A DNA stretch of 64,000 nt from CAWGOF01 sp963824225 (lineage in GTDB: Bacteria; Acidobacteriota; Polarisedimenticolia; Polarisedimenticolales; Polarisedimenticolaceae), in assembly GCA_963824225.1 (NCBI GenBank), contig CAWGOF010000002.1:248001-312000 (forward strand). Reading direction: 5' to 3'. The notes under the pieces are model-generated. The model had not been told where the DNA came from. It made no database searches and was given only the letters and a program-made list of their open reading frames with translations. Both the position numbers and the translations under genes were made by a program. Positions 9,732 through 17,971 of this stretch are shown piece by piece (positions within the stretch are counted from its first letter, which is position 1; each line of letters begins with the position of its first letter).

Positions 9732-10165
9732 CTCGGCCCGGCGGCCCAGCGGACGACGTCTTCCGGATCGGGCGGGCGCACGCTGCGCATCGTCTCGCGC
9801 CGGACCGCGACCGTCCCGGCGGGCGACCCGGCGGGCTTCGACACGTGCGCGGCCCGCGTGCACGTCACGGGCGTGCTGCCGCCACCGCGGGCTCGGCTGT
9901 GCCACACGGCGAGCGATGCCGCACGGTCGAGCGTGCGGCGGTCCGGCTCCGCGTCCTCTCTTGCGCGGAGCACGACGTGGCCGCCGGACATCCCGCGCAC
10001 GTGGAACCAGTAGTCCATCGGCCGGGCGACCTCGAGGCTCAGGCGATCGTTGTCCGCGTCCGAGCGGCCGACGAGTGCGAGCCAGCCGTCGGGCAGGTGG
10101 TACTCGATCAGGCGCGGCGGCCGCGGCCGCCGCGGCGGTCGCGGACGCTCGGGACCAGGCGTCAC
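9728..10165 (-). CDS. Stand-alone NFACT-R (DUF814) RNA-binding domain protein
   Basis: A 145-residue protein. The core WLALVGRSDADNDRLSLEVARPMDYWFHV followed by RGMSGGHVVLR is the diagnostic signature of the NFACT-R domain found at the end of Rqc2/NEMF/FbpA proteins. In those proteins it binds the 60S/50S–tRNA interface during ribosome rescue. Here it stands alone, preceded only by a Pro/Arg-rich tail (RPRPPRRPRPPR), with no NFACT-N or coiled-coil part. The ATG overlaps the stop of the upstream lipoprotein gene by four bases. RNA or ribosome binding is inferred from the domain family. Whether it serves in rescue, as full-length bacterial RqcH does, cannot be told. Confidence 0.78.
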   Translation of the reverse strand: MTPGPERPRPPRRPRPPRLIEYHLPDGWLALVGRSDADNDRLSLEVARPMDYWFHVRGMSGGHVVLRAREDAEPDRRTLDRAASLAVWHSRARGGGSTPVTCTRAAHVSKPAGSPAGTVAVRRETMRSVRPPDPEDVVRWAAGPS

Positions 10166-10722
10166 GGGTCCCCGGCCTTGCGCTCGAGGGCGGCGAGCGT
10201 CGGCTCGGCCAGCTCGGGACGATCGACCTCGTCGAACGCCATGTTCAGCGCTTCGGCGAGCGTGCGATCGAGCCGACCTTTCAATCGGACGACCGCCAGC
10301 TCCTGGTCGTCCTCGACGACGATCAGCAGGCGCCGGATCTCACCGTCCCGCGGAGCGGACAGGAGCAGCACGCGCTCACCGTCCTCCGATCGAACCTCGA
10401 CCAGCGGCGACCAGTCGGGGAAGCTCGAGGCCTCGAGCGTTCCCGTTCCCCCGGTGTGCTTGCGCGTGTACACGCCGATCTCGATCTTGTGGATTCCATC
10501 GAGCGGGACGTCCTCGTCGTCCACGACCCAGCGCGCGAGGGACAGGCCGCACCGACCGAGCGTCAGGCCCGTCTCGCGATCGTAGCGCTCCCCCGTCTCG
10601 CGCTCGACGAGCCGCGCGATGTCGTCGGGCCCCCTCCACGGGATGCAGGCACACACCCCGAGGCACACGAGCGTGATCACGACCGCCCTAGAACGCCGCA
10701 TGGACATCGCTTGACCGGACAT
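10162..10722 (-). CDS. Putative lipoprotein with DUF4252-like domain
   Basis: A 186-residue exported protein. The N-terminus (MRRSRAVVITLVCLGVCAC) is a lipoprotein signal with the lipobox LGVCAC or nearby CVCAC. The rest shows the pattern of DUF4252 proteins: a strand-rich region (GIHKIEIGVY), EVRSEDGERVLLLS, and the C-terminal EIRRLLIVVEDDQELAVVRLKGRLD, where family members read like VxVxGxID. The DUF4252 match is by eye and is moderate only. The role is unknown. It lies directly upstream of the NFACT-R gene with a four-base overlap, so the two are probably co-translated. No strong promoter is evident in front of it. Confidence 0.6.
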   Translation of the reverse strand: MSGQAMSMRRSRAVVITLVCLGVCACIPWRGPDDIARLVERETGERYDRETGLTLGRCGLSLARWVVDDEDVPLDGIHKIEIGVYTRKHTGGTGTLEASSFPDWSPLVEVRSEDGERVLLLSAPRDGEIRRLLIVVEDDQELAVVRLKGRLDRTLAEALNMAFDEVDRPELAEPTLAALERKAGDP

Positions 10723-10799
10723 CGGTGTCCTCCTCCCCGGGTAACGAACGCCATGCCGAAGGACGGATGAGCGCGTCGAATGTTTCGGCGACGGAAATT

Positions 10800-10834
10800 C
10801 TGTTCTGGATTGCTCCCTCGGAACAGGCTATAAA
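10800..10834 (+). promoter_or_regulatory. Possible promoter/operator upstream of the giant secreted protein
   Basis: An AT-richer patch in a GC-rich gap. CTGTTC (10800-10805) and GAACAG (10821-10826) form a six-base inverted repeat. It is followed at once by TATAAA (10829-10834), a good -10 candidate. No convincing -35 hexamer sits 17 bases upstream. The inverted repeat could be an operator. The rest of the gap from 10723 to 10945 shows nothing else recognisable. Confidence 0.3.
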
Positions 10835-10945
10835 GCGGTCGGAGTCGGCGGTCGGCTCCGGCCCCTAACATGACGACTCGCCGGTCCGCACCGTTGGGCG
10901 TGGTGTGCCGGCGCGGTGGACCTAGCGTCCGGCGAGGCGACTCGA

Positions 10946-13900
10946 GTGATCCACCGCATTGCGGCCCTCCCCCTGCTCGTCGTGCTCGGTGGATTCGCCG
11001 CCGGGCCGGCTGTCGCCCAGGCGTTCAGCGATGCCGGCTTCACGTCCGAGGTCGTCACCTCGCTTCCAGCGTTGAAGCCGGTCGGTCTGACCTGGGCGCC
11101 CGACGGCCGCATGTTCATCTGGCAGAAGGACGGCGTCGTCCGGATCTTCAAGAACGGCGCGCTCCTACCGACGCCGTTCCTCGACATCAGCTCGCAGGTC
11201 AACACGTACGTCGATCGCGGCGCCCTGGGATTCGCGCTGCACCCCGACTTCGCGAACAACGGCTACGCGTACGTGCTGTTCACGCGCGAGGAGGGGGGCA
11301 ACCCGAACGATGCGAGCCCCAAGGTCTCACGCCTCATCCGCGTCACGGCGAACCCGTCGAACCCCGACGTCGCTCTCCCCGGCAGCGAGCTGATCCTTCT
11401 CGGCTCGATCGGCACCCCGCCGTGCAGCAGCTCCCCGACCGGCTCCGACTGCATCCCCTCCGACAGCAACACGCACAGCATCGGGACGCTGCGGTTCGCC
11501 CCCGACGGCAAGCTGTTCGTCGGCAACGGCGACGGGGCGGACGCGGGAGGGGTCGACGCCCGCGCGCTGCGCGCGCGCGACCTGAACCAGTACTCGGGCA
11601 AGATCCTGCGGATCAACGACGACGGGACGGCACCGGGCGACAACCCGTTCGACGACGGCACGAACTCGATCCGCTCGAAGGTCTGGGCCTACGGTTTGCG
11701 GAACCCGTACCGCTTCACGCTCGACCCGTCGACGAACGACGTGCTCCTGGGCGACGTGGGCTGGAACACGTGGGAAGAGGCCGATCGCGTGGTCCGGGGC
11801 CAGGACTACGGATGGCCGTGCTACGAGGGGTTCCTGGCCCAGCCGCTGTACTCGGCACAGCTCGGCGACTGCGGCCTGCTCCCGCCCGGGTCGGTCACTC
11901 CGCCTCTCGTCGCCTGGGCCCATGACGACGTGTCGCCCGCGCTTCCGGGCTACGACCCGACGTTCCTCGGCAGCGCGGCGATCGGCGGCCCGGTGTACAC
12001 GGGGGCGAGCTATCCCGAGCTGTACCGCGGGAGCTATTTCTACGCGGACTACACCGGGGGATGGGTGCGCCGGCTCACGTTCGAACCGGACGGGCACGTC
12101 CACTCGAACTCGCTCTTCGCCACCGGGCTCGGTGGAATCGTGTCGCTCGAGCAGGGTCCGAACGACGACCTGTACTACGTCCAGTTCTCCACGGGTCAGA
12201 TCCGGCGCATCCGGTTCAACGGCCCTGTCGCACGAGCCACCGCGTCTCCGAGCTACGGCTACTCCCCGCTCGGCGTGACGTTCACCGGCGACCAGTCGCT
12301 CAACCCCGGCGGCGGGAGCCTGTCGTACCTGTGGCAGTTCGGCGACGGTCAGACCTCGACGGTCGCGAACCCCGTGCACACGTACGTCTCGGCGACGGTC
12401 GCGACGTTCAACGCGCGACTGACGGTGACCGATCCGAGCGGCAAGTTCTCGTCGGCGGACCTGCCGATCACGGTGGGCAGCGTCCCACCGACGCCGCGGA
12501 TCGACGTGCCGAGCGACGGCACCGGGTACCGCCCCGGTCAGCTCGTCGCGTTCCAGGGCTCGGCGACGGATCCCGAGGAGACGCTCGGTTCGAGCGCGCT
12601 GGGCTGGACCGTGCTCCTGCACCACAACGACCACATCCACACGATGCTCGAGTCGAGCGGCGCGACCGGCGGCTTCACCGCGCAGTACCACGGACCGGCC
12701 GGAAGCTACTCCTACGAGTTGGGACTCACCGCAACCGACTCGAGCGGCCTCACGGGGTCGACCTCGGTCACGCTGCCGATCCTGGCCGACACCACGGCGC
12801 CCGCCGCCCCGAGCGGACTCGCGGCGGCGGCCCGGGGAACGTCGCGGGCCGACCTGACGTGGACCGCCTCGACCGACGACGCGGCGATCGACCGCTACCA
12901 CGTCGAGCGCTGCGCCGGCGCGAGCTGCGTCACGTTCGCCGAGATCGCGGCACCGGTCGGTGCCGGGACGTCGTACACCGACGGTAGCCTGGCGCCGGCC
13001 ACGACCTACCGCTACCGCGTGCGTGCGGCCGACGGGAGCGGCAACCTCGGCAGCTATTCGAACGTCGCCGTGGCGACGACCGCGGTCGCGAGCGGCCTGC
13101 TCGCAGCCTACGCGTTCGACGAGGGCAGCTACCGCGTCCGCGGCGTCGACGGGGCGGGGAACCCGAGCGCGTATTCGACCTCCGCTTCGACCTCGTCGCC
13201 CGCGGCAACCGGCCTGGTCCTCGCGTTCGGGCTCGGCGAGGGTACGGGCACGACGACGACCGATTCGTCGGGCAACGCGAACACCGGGACGATTACCGGT
13301 GCCTCGTGGAACACGACGGGCAGGTATGGGAGCTCGTTGACGTTCAACGGGACGGGCCACGTCGTGCTGATCCCGAGCTCGGCGTCCTTGAACCTGTCGA
13401 CCGCCATGACGCTCGAGGCGTGGGTCTTTCCCACGGCGAACCAAACCGGCTGGCGCGCGATCCTTCAGCGCGAGACCGACGCCTACATGCTCCATGCGTC
13501 GTCCCAGGGCGCGCTCCGGCCGACCGGGGGCGGCACGTTCAACGGATCTCTGGACTACTTCAACGCGGGCAGCTCCATCCCGATCAACACATGGACGCAT
13601 CTCGCGCTCACCTGGAACGGCGCGACGATGCGCCTGTACGTCAACGGCGCCGAGGTCGCGTCGAAGGCCCGCACGGGCACGCTCCAGGGGAGCTCTTCCG
13701 GGGCGGGCGCCGTGCGCATCGGCAACAACGTGCCGTACGGCGAGCGGTTCATCGGCCGGATCGACGAGGTACGCGTCTACAACCGGGCGCTGTCGGCGTC
13801 CGAGATCACGACCGACATGGCCACGCCGATCGGCGGGGACACGACGCCGCCGACGGTGCCCGGCTCGGTCTCGGCCACGGCCGATGGCGCAAGCCAGATC

Positions 13901-16900
13901 ACGCTTGGCTGGAGCGCCTCGACCGACTCGGGCGGGAGCGGCCTCGCGGGCTATCGCGTCGAGCGCTGCACGGGCCCGGGCTGCTCGAGCTTCGCCCAGA
14001 TCGCGCAGCCTTCGACGACCGCGCTCGTCGACACCGGGCTCGCCCCGTCGACCACCTACCGGTACCGCGTGCGCGCCGTCGACGGTGCGGGGAACCCGAG
14101 CGGCTATTCGACGATCGCCGAGGCGACGACGAGCGCGGCTCCCGACACGACGCCACCGACCGTACCCGGCTCGCTTTCCGCCACGGCCAATGGGGCAAGC
14201 CAGATCACGCTCGGCTGGACGGCTTCGACCGACTCGGGCGGGAGCGGCCTCGCGGGCTATCGCGTCGAGCGCTGCACGGGCCCGGGCTGCTCGAGCTTCG
14301 CCCAGATCGCGCAGCCTTCGACGACCGCGCTCGTCGACACCGGGCTCGCCCCGTCGACCACCTACCGGTACCGCGTGCGCGCCGTCGACGGTGCGGGGAA
14401 CCCGAGCGGCTATTCGACGATCGCCGAGGCGACGACGAGCGCGGCTCCCGACACGACGCCACCGACCGTACCCGGCTCGCTTTCCGCCACGGCCAATGGG
14501 GCAAGCCAGATCACGCTCGGCTGGACGGCTTCGACCGACTCGGGCGGGAGCGGGCTCGCGGGCTATCGCGTCGAGCGCTGCACCGGGGCGGGCTGCTCGA
14601 GCTTCGCCGAGATCGCGCAGCCTTCGACCAACGCGTTCGTGAACACGGGTCTGGCCCCATCGACGACGTACCGGTACCGCGTGCGCGCCGTCGACGGTGC
14701 GGGGAACCCGAGCGGCTATTCGAGCACCGCGAACGCCACGACCGGCTCGGCCTCGGACACACTGCCGCCGACCGCGCCGACGTCGCTCCTGGCCACACCC
14801 AACGGAACGAGCGAGATCGATCTGACGTGGACCGCATCGAGCGACTCTGGCGGGAGCGGTCTCGCGGGCTATCGGATCGAGCGCTGCGCCGGCGCGGGCT
14901 GCACGAACTTTACCGAGATCGGAACGTCGGTGACGAACGCGTTCGCCGATACCGCTCTCCCGCCCGCCGCGCCGTCCGCGACCGAGCTCGGCCGTGTGGC
15001 GGCGGCGATGGCGCCCGGGACGTGGGCCGAGGTGTCGACGCTGAACATCGTGCCGACGCTGATCGCCGACGGCCTCGGTGGGTCGATCCTCGATTATGCC
15101 GAAGACGGCGCGTGGGATCCCGTGACGCAGCAATTCTTGTTCATCGGCAGCGACCACCCGTTCGATTTCCAGACCGGTGACCTCGCGCGATTCGTCGCGT
15201 ACTCGGCGTTGACGAACACGTGGCGCACCCTGCCCGATCCGAGCTGGTTCCCGGACTTCCTCATGCACGGCTACGACCACAACGCGATCGATGCCGCTCG
15301 CGGCCGGTTCTACCATCGCGCGTACGCGACGCCATCCGTCTACCGCTACGACATCGACACCGGTGCGTGGAGCGCGCTGCCGCAGATCCCGAATGCCGTG
15401 CTGGCGAACAACACGTGCTGCGCAGGGTTGGAGTACTTCCCCGAGATGAACGGTCTCGTCCTCGCCGGGACGACGCACGAGACGACGACCGACGAGGCGA
15501 TCCTGTACTCGGACGCTACCGGGACCTGGTCGACCGTGGCCGACGGGCGTCCGATGGGGACGTACAACCACTTCGTCGAGTACAACCCGGTGCGTCACAC
15601 CGTGCTCTTCGGCGGAGGGCAGGGCTCGCGGAAGATCTACACGATGAGCGCGTCGGGCGCGGTCACCGCCGGACGGGACGCGCCGTTCGGCCTGGGGATC
15701 CTCGAATCGGTCGTCACGGTCGATCCGGTCAGCGGTCTGTACCTGGTGCTCGGGAGCGGTGGCGAGTTCTACAGCTACGACGAGGTCGCCGACCGCTGGA
15801 CGTCGCTGCCGGCCACCGTCCCGCTGTTCGACCTGCCGGTTCGCGGGACGAGCCTCGTGTGGCAGATCCTCGCCACACCGGTCAGCAACTACGGCGTCAC
15901 GATGTTCGTGAAGTTCTACTGGGCCGACACGGCGTCCCAGGCCTGGGTCTACCTGTACAAGCACGCGGCGTCCGCGCCAGAAGCGACCTACCGCTACCGC
16001 GTCCGCGCCATCGACGGTGCGAGCAACCTGAGCGGCTACTCGAACGTAGCCGATACCACGACGAATCCGCCGCCCGACACGACCGCGCCGACCGTCCCGG
16101 CTGGACTCTCGGCCAGCGCCTCGGGTACGAGCCAGATCACGCTCGGGTGGACCGCCTCGACCGACTCCGGTGGAAGCGGACTCGCGGGCTATCGCGTCGA
16201 GCGCTGCGCGGGGTCGGGCTGCTCGAGCTTCGCCGAGATCGCGCAACCGACGACGAATGCGCTCGTCGATACGGGGCTCGCCGCCTCGACCACGTACCGC
16301 TATCGCGTGCGGGCGGTCGACGGCGCCGGGAACCCGAGCGGCGTTTCGGGGATCGCCGAGGCGACGACGACCGCGCCACCGGACACGACGCCGCCGACCG
16401 TGCCCGGAGCGCTCGGCGCGACGGCCAATGGCGCGAGCCAGATCACACTCGGCTGGACAGCATCGACCGACTCGGGCGGGAGCGGGCTCGCAGGCTACCG
16501 GGTCGAGCGCTGCACGGGAACCGGTTGCTCGGGCTTCGCCGAGATCGCGCAACCGACGACCAACGCGTTCGTGAACACGGGTCTGGCCCCATCGACGACC
16601 TACCGGTATCGCGTGCGCGCGATCGACGGTGCGGGGAACGCGAGTGGCTACGCGAGCGTGGCCGAGGCGACGACGACCGCGCCACCGGACACGACGCCGC
16701 CGACGGTGCCGGGTGCGCTCACGGCGACAGCGAACGGAACGACCCAGATCACCCTCGGCTGGACCGCGTCGACCGACTCGGGCGGGAGCGGCCTTGCGGG
16801 GTATCGCGTCGAGCGCTGCGAGGGCGCGAGCTGCTCGAGCTTCGCCGAGATCGCGCAGCCGGCGACGAACGCGTTCGTCGACACGGGACTTCTCGCATCG

Positions 16901-17929
16901 ACGACCTATCGGTATCGCGTCCGGGCGATCGACGGCGCGGGGAACCCGAGTGGCTACTCGAGCATCGCGACCCAGACCACGAGCGCGCCTGCGGACACGA
17001 CGACGCCGACCGTGCCGGCTGCGCTCACGGCGACGGCGAACGGGACGAGCCAGATCACGCTCGGCTGGACCACGGCGACCGATGCGGGCGGGAGCGGGCT
17101 TGCGGGGTATCGCGTCGAGCGCTGTCAGGGCGCGAGCTGCTCGAGCTTCGCCGAGATCGCGCAGCCGGTGACGAACGCGCTCGTCGACACGGGTCTCCTT
17201 GCCGGTACGACCTACCGCTACCGCGTGCGCGCGATCGACGGCGCGGGGAATCCGAGCGGCTACTCGGCGATCGCGAGCGCGCAGACGTCCACGGGCGGCG
17301 GGCTCGTCGCGTCCTACGGCTTCAACGAGGGCGCGGGGCTCGTGGCCAGCGACACGTCGGGCAACGGCAACACGGGCACGATCACGGGGGCGACGTGGAA
17401 CACCACGGGTAAGTTCGGCAGCTCGTTGACGTTCAACGGCACGGGCCACGTCGTGTCGATCCCGAGCTCGACGTCGCTGAACCTGAGCACCGCGATGACG
17501 CTCGAGGCGTGGGTCTACCCCACCTCGGCGCAGACCGGCTGGCGCGCGATCATCCAGCGCGAGAGGGACGCGTACCTCCTGCACGCGGGCTACAGCGGCG
17601 GGGCGCTCCGGCCGACCGCCGGCGGAACATTTGGAACCGCGCTCGATTACTTCGCGTCCACGACCGCCCTGACCGTCAACGCGTGGAGCCACCTGGCGTT
17701 GACGTGGGACGGGACGATCATGCGTCTCTACGTCAACGGCGCGCAGGTCGCGACGCGCTCGCGTACCGGCACGCTGCAGGGAACCTCGGCCGGCGCGGGA
17801 ACCGTGCGCATCGGCAACAACGTGCCGTACGGCGAGCGGTTCATCGGCCAGATCGACGAGGTGCGGATCTACAACCGCGCGCTCTCGGCCGCCGAGGTCA
17901 CGACCGACATGAACGCGCCCGTGCCGTAG
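10946..17929 (+). CDS. Giant secreted mosaic protein: GSDH-like propeller, PKD, nine FN3, two LamG and a Kelch-like region
   Basis: 2,327 residues. The GTG at 10946 gives a clean signal peptide (RIAALPLLVVLGGFAAGPAVAQA). Domains by nucleotide position: a glucose/sorbosone-dehydrogenase-like β-propeller (about 11040-12220; ALGFALHPDFANNGYAYV, GLRNPYRFTLDP); PKD (12225-12475; WQFGDGQTS); a second Ig-like domain (12480-12790); FN3-1 (12796-13080); LamG-1 (13195-13830); FN3-2 to FN3-5 (from 13838); a Kelch-like region (about 14975-15980) lodged inside FN3-5; FN3-6 to FN3-9 (16075-17300); LamG-2 (17305-17929). Most FN3 units carry an extra Cys pair (ERCxGxxCSSF). There is no sorting tag at the C-terminus. 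A role in carbohydrate binding or adhesion is inferred from LamG/FN3/PKD and the sugar-dehydrogenase-like head. Confidence 0.85.
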   Translation: MIHRIAALPLLVVLGGFAAGPAVAQAFSDAGFTSEVVTSLPALKPVGLTWAPDGRMFIWQKDGVVRIFKNGALLPTPFLDISSQVNTYVDRGALGFALHPDFANNGYAYVLFTREEGGNPNDASPKVSRLIRVTANPSNPDVALPGSELILLGSIGTPPCSSSPTGSDCIPSDSNTHSIGTLRFAPDGKLFVGNGDGADAGGVDARALRARDLNQYSGKILRINDDGTAPGDNPFDDGTNSIRSKVWAYGLRNPYRFTLDPSTNDVLLGDVGWNTWEEADRVVRGQDYGWPCYEGFLAQPLYSAQLGDCGLLPPGSVTPPLVAWAHDDVSPALPGYDPTFLGSAAIGGPVYTGASYPELYRGSYFYADYTGGWVRRLTFEPDGHVHSNSLFATGLGGIVSLEQGPNDDLYYVQFSTGQIRRIRFNGPVARATASPSYGYSPLGVTFTGDQSLNPGGGSLSYLWQFGDGQTSTVANPVHTYVSATVATFNARLTVTDPSGKFSSADLPITVGSVPPTPRIDVPSDGTGYRPGQLVAFQGSATDPEETLGSSALGWTVLLHHNDHIHTMLESSGATGGFTAQYHGPAGSYSYELGLTATDSSGLTGSTSVTLPILADTTAPAAPSGLAAAARGTSRADLTWTASTDDAAIDRYHVERCAGASCVTFAEIAAPVGAGTSYTDGSLAPATTYRYRVRAADGSGNLGSYSNVAVATTAVASGLLAAYAFDEGSYRVRGVDGAGNPSAYSTSASTSSPAATGLVLAFGLGEGTGTTTTDSSGNANTGTITGASWNTTGRYGSSLTFNGTGHVVLIPSSASLNLSTAMTLEAWVFPTANQTGWRAILQRETDAYMLHASSQGALRPTGGGTFNGSLDYFNAGSSIPINTWTHLALTWNGATMRLYVNGAEVASKARTGTLQGSSSGAGAVRIGNNVPYGERFIGRIDEVRVYNRALSASEITTDMATPIGGDTTPPTVPGSVSATADGASQITLGWSASTDSGGSGLAGYRVERCTGPGCSSFAQIAQPSTTALVDTGLAPSTTYRYRVRAVDGAGNPSGYSTIAEATTSAAPDTTPPTVPGSLSATANGASQITLGWTASTDSGGSGLAGYRVERCTGPGCSSFAQIAQPSTTALVDTGLAPSTTYRYRVRAVDGAGNPSGYSTIAEATTSAAPDTTPPTVPGSLSATANGASQITLGWTASTDSGGSGLAGYRVERCTGAGCSSFAEIAQPSTNAFVNTGLAPSTTYRYRVRAVDGAGNPSGYSSTANATTGSASDTLPPTAPTSLLATPNGTSEIDLTWTASSDSGGSGLAGYRIERCAGAGCTNFTEIGTSVTNAFADTALPPAAPSATELGRVAAAMAPGTWAEVSTLNIVPTLIADGLGGSILDYAEDGAWDPVTQQFLFIGSDHPFDFQTGDLARFVAYSALTNTWRTLPDPSWFPDFLMHGYDHNAIDAARGRFYHRAYATPSVYRYDIDTGAWSALPQIPNAVLANNTCCAGLEYFPEMNGLVLAGTTHETTTDEAILYSDATGTWSTVADGRPMGTYNHFVEYNPVRHTVLFGGGQGSRKIYTMSASGAVTAGRDAPFGLGILESVVTVDPVSGLYLVLGSGGEFYSYDEVADRWTSLPATVPLFDLPVRGTSLVWQILATPVSNYGVTMFVKFYWADTASQAWVYLYKHAASAPEATYRYRVRAIDGASNLSGYSNVADTTTNPPPDTTAPTVPAGLSASASGTSQITLGWTASTDSGGSGLAGYRVERCAGSGCSSFAEIAQPTTNALVDTGLAASTTYRYRVRAVDGAGNPSGVSGIAEATTTAPPDTTPPTVPGALGATANGASQITLGWTASTDSGGSGLAGYRVERCTGTGCSGFAEIAQPTTNAFVNTGLAPSTTYRYRVRAIDGAGNASGYASVAEATTTAPPDTTPPTVPGALTATANGTTQITLGWTASTDSGGSGLAGYRVERCEGASCSSFAEIAQPATNAFVDTGLLASTTYRYRVRAIDGAGNPSGYSSIATQTTSAPADTTTPTVPAALTATANGTSQITLGWTTATDAGGSGLAGYRVERCQGASCSSFAEIAQPVTNALVDTGLLAGTTYRYRVRAIDGAGNPSGYSAIASAQTSTGGGLVASYGFNEGAGLVASDTSGNGNTGTITGATWNTTGKFGSSLTFNGTGHVVSIPSSTSLNLSTAMTLEAWVYPTSAQTGWRAIIQRERDAYLLHAGYSGGALRPTAGGTFGTALDYFASTTALTVNAWSHLALTWDGTIMRLYVNGAQVATRSRTGTLQGTSAGAGTVRIGNNVPYGERFIGQIDEVRIYNRALSAAEVTTDMNAPVP
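13838..14755 (+). repeat. Three 306-bp tandem FN3-encoding repeats, partly identical at DNA level
   Basis: Units begin at GACACG at 13838, 14144 and 14450, exactly 306 bp apart, and a diverged fourth begins at 14756. Each encodes a 102-residue FN3 domain plus linker. From about 13920 to 14225 and again from 14226 to 14530 the bases appear identical over long stretches, including synonymous sites. That implies recent duplication or gene conversion, whereas FN3-6 to FN3-9 differ at many synonymous positions. Confidence 0.85.
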
Positions 17930-17971
17930 CGCCCTGCAGACCTGGTACACTCGGCGGGGCACGAGGACGCG

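Noticed and set aside
13838..17300. Regular repeats that could be mistaken for a CRISPR array or satellite
   Set aside because: The period is about 300 bp, the repeats are coding and in frame throughout, and there are no unique spacers or short direct repeats.
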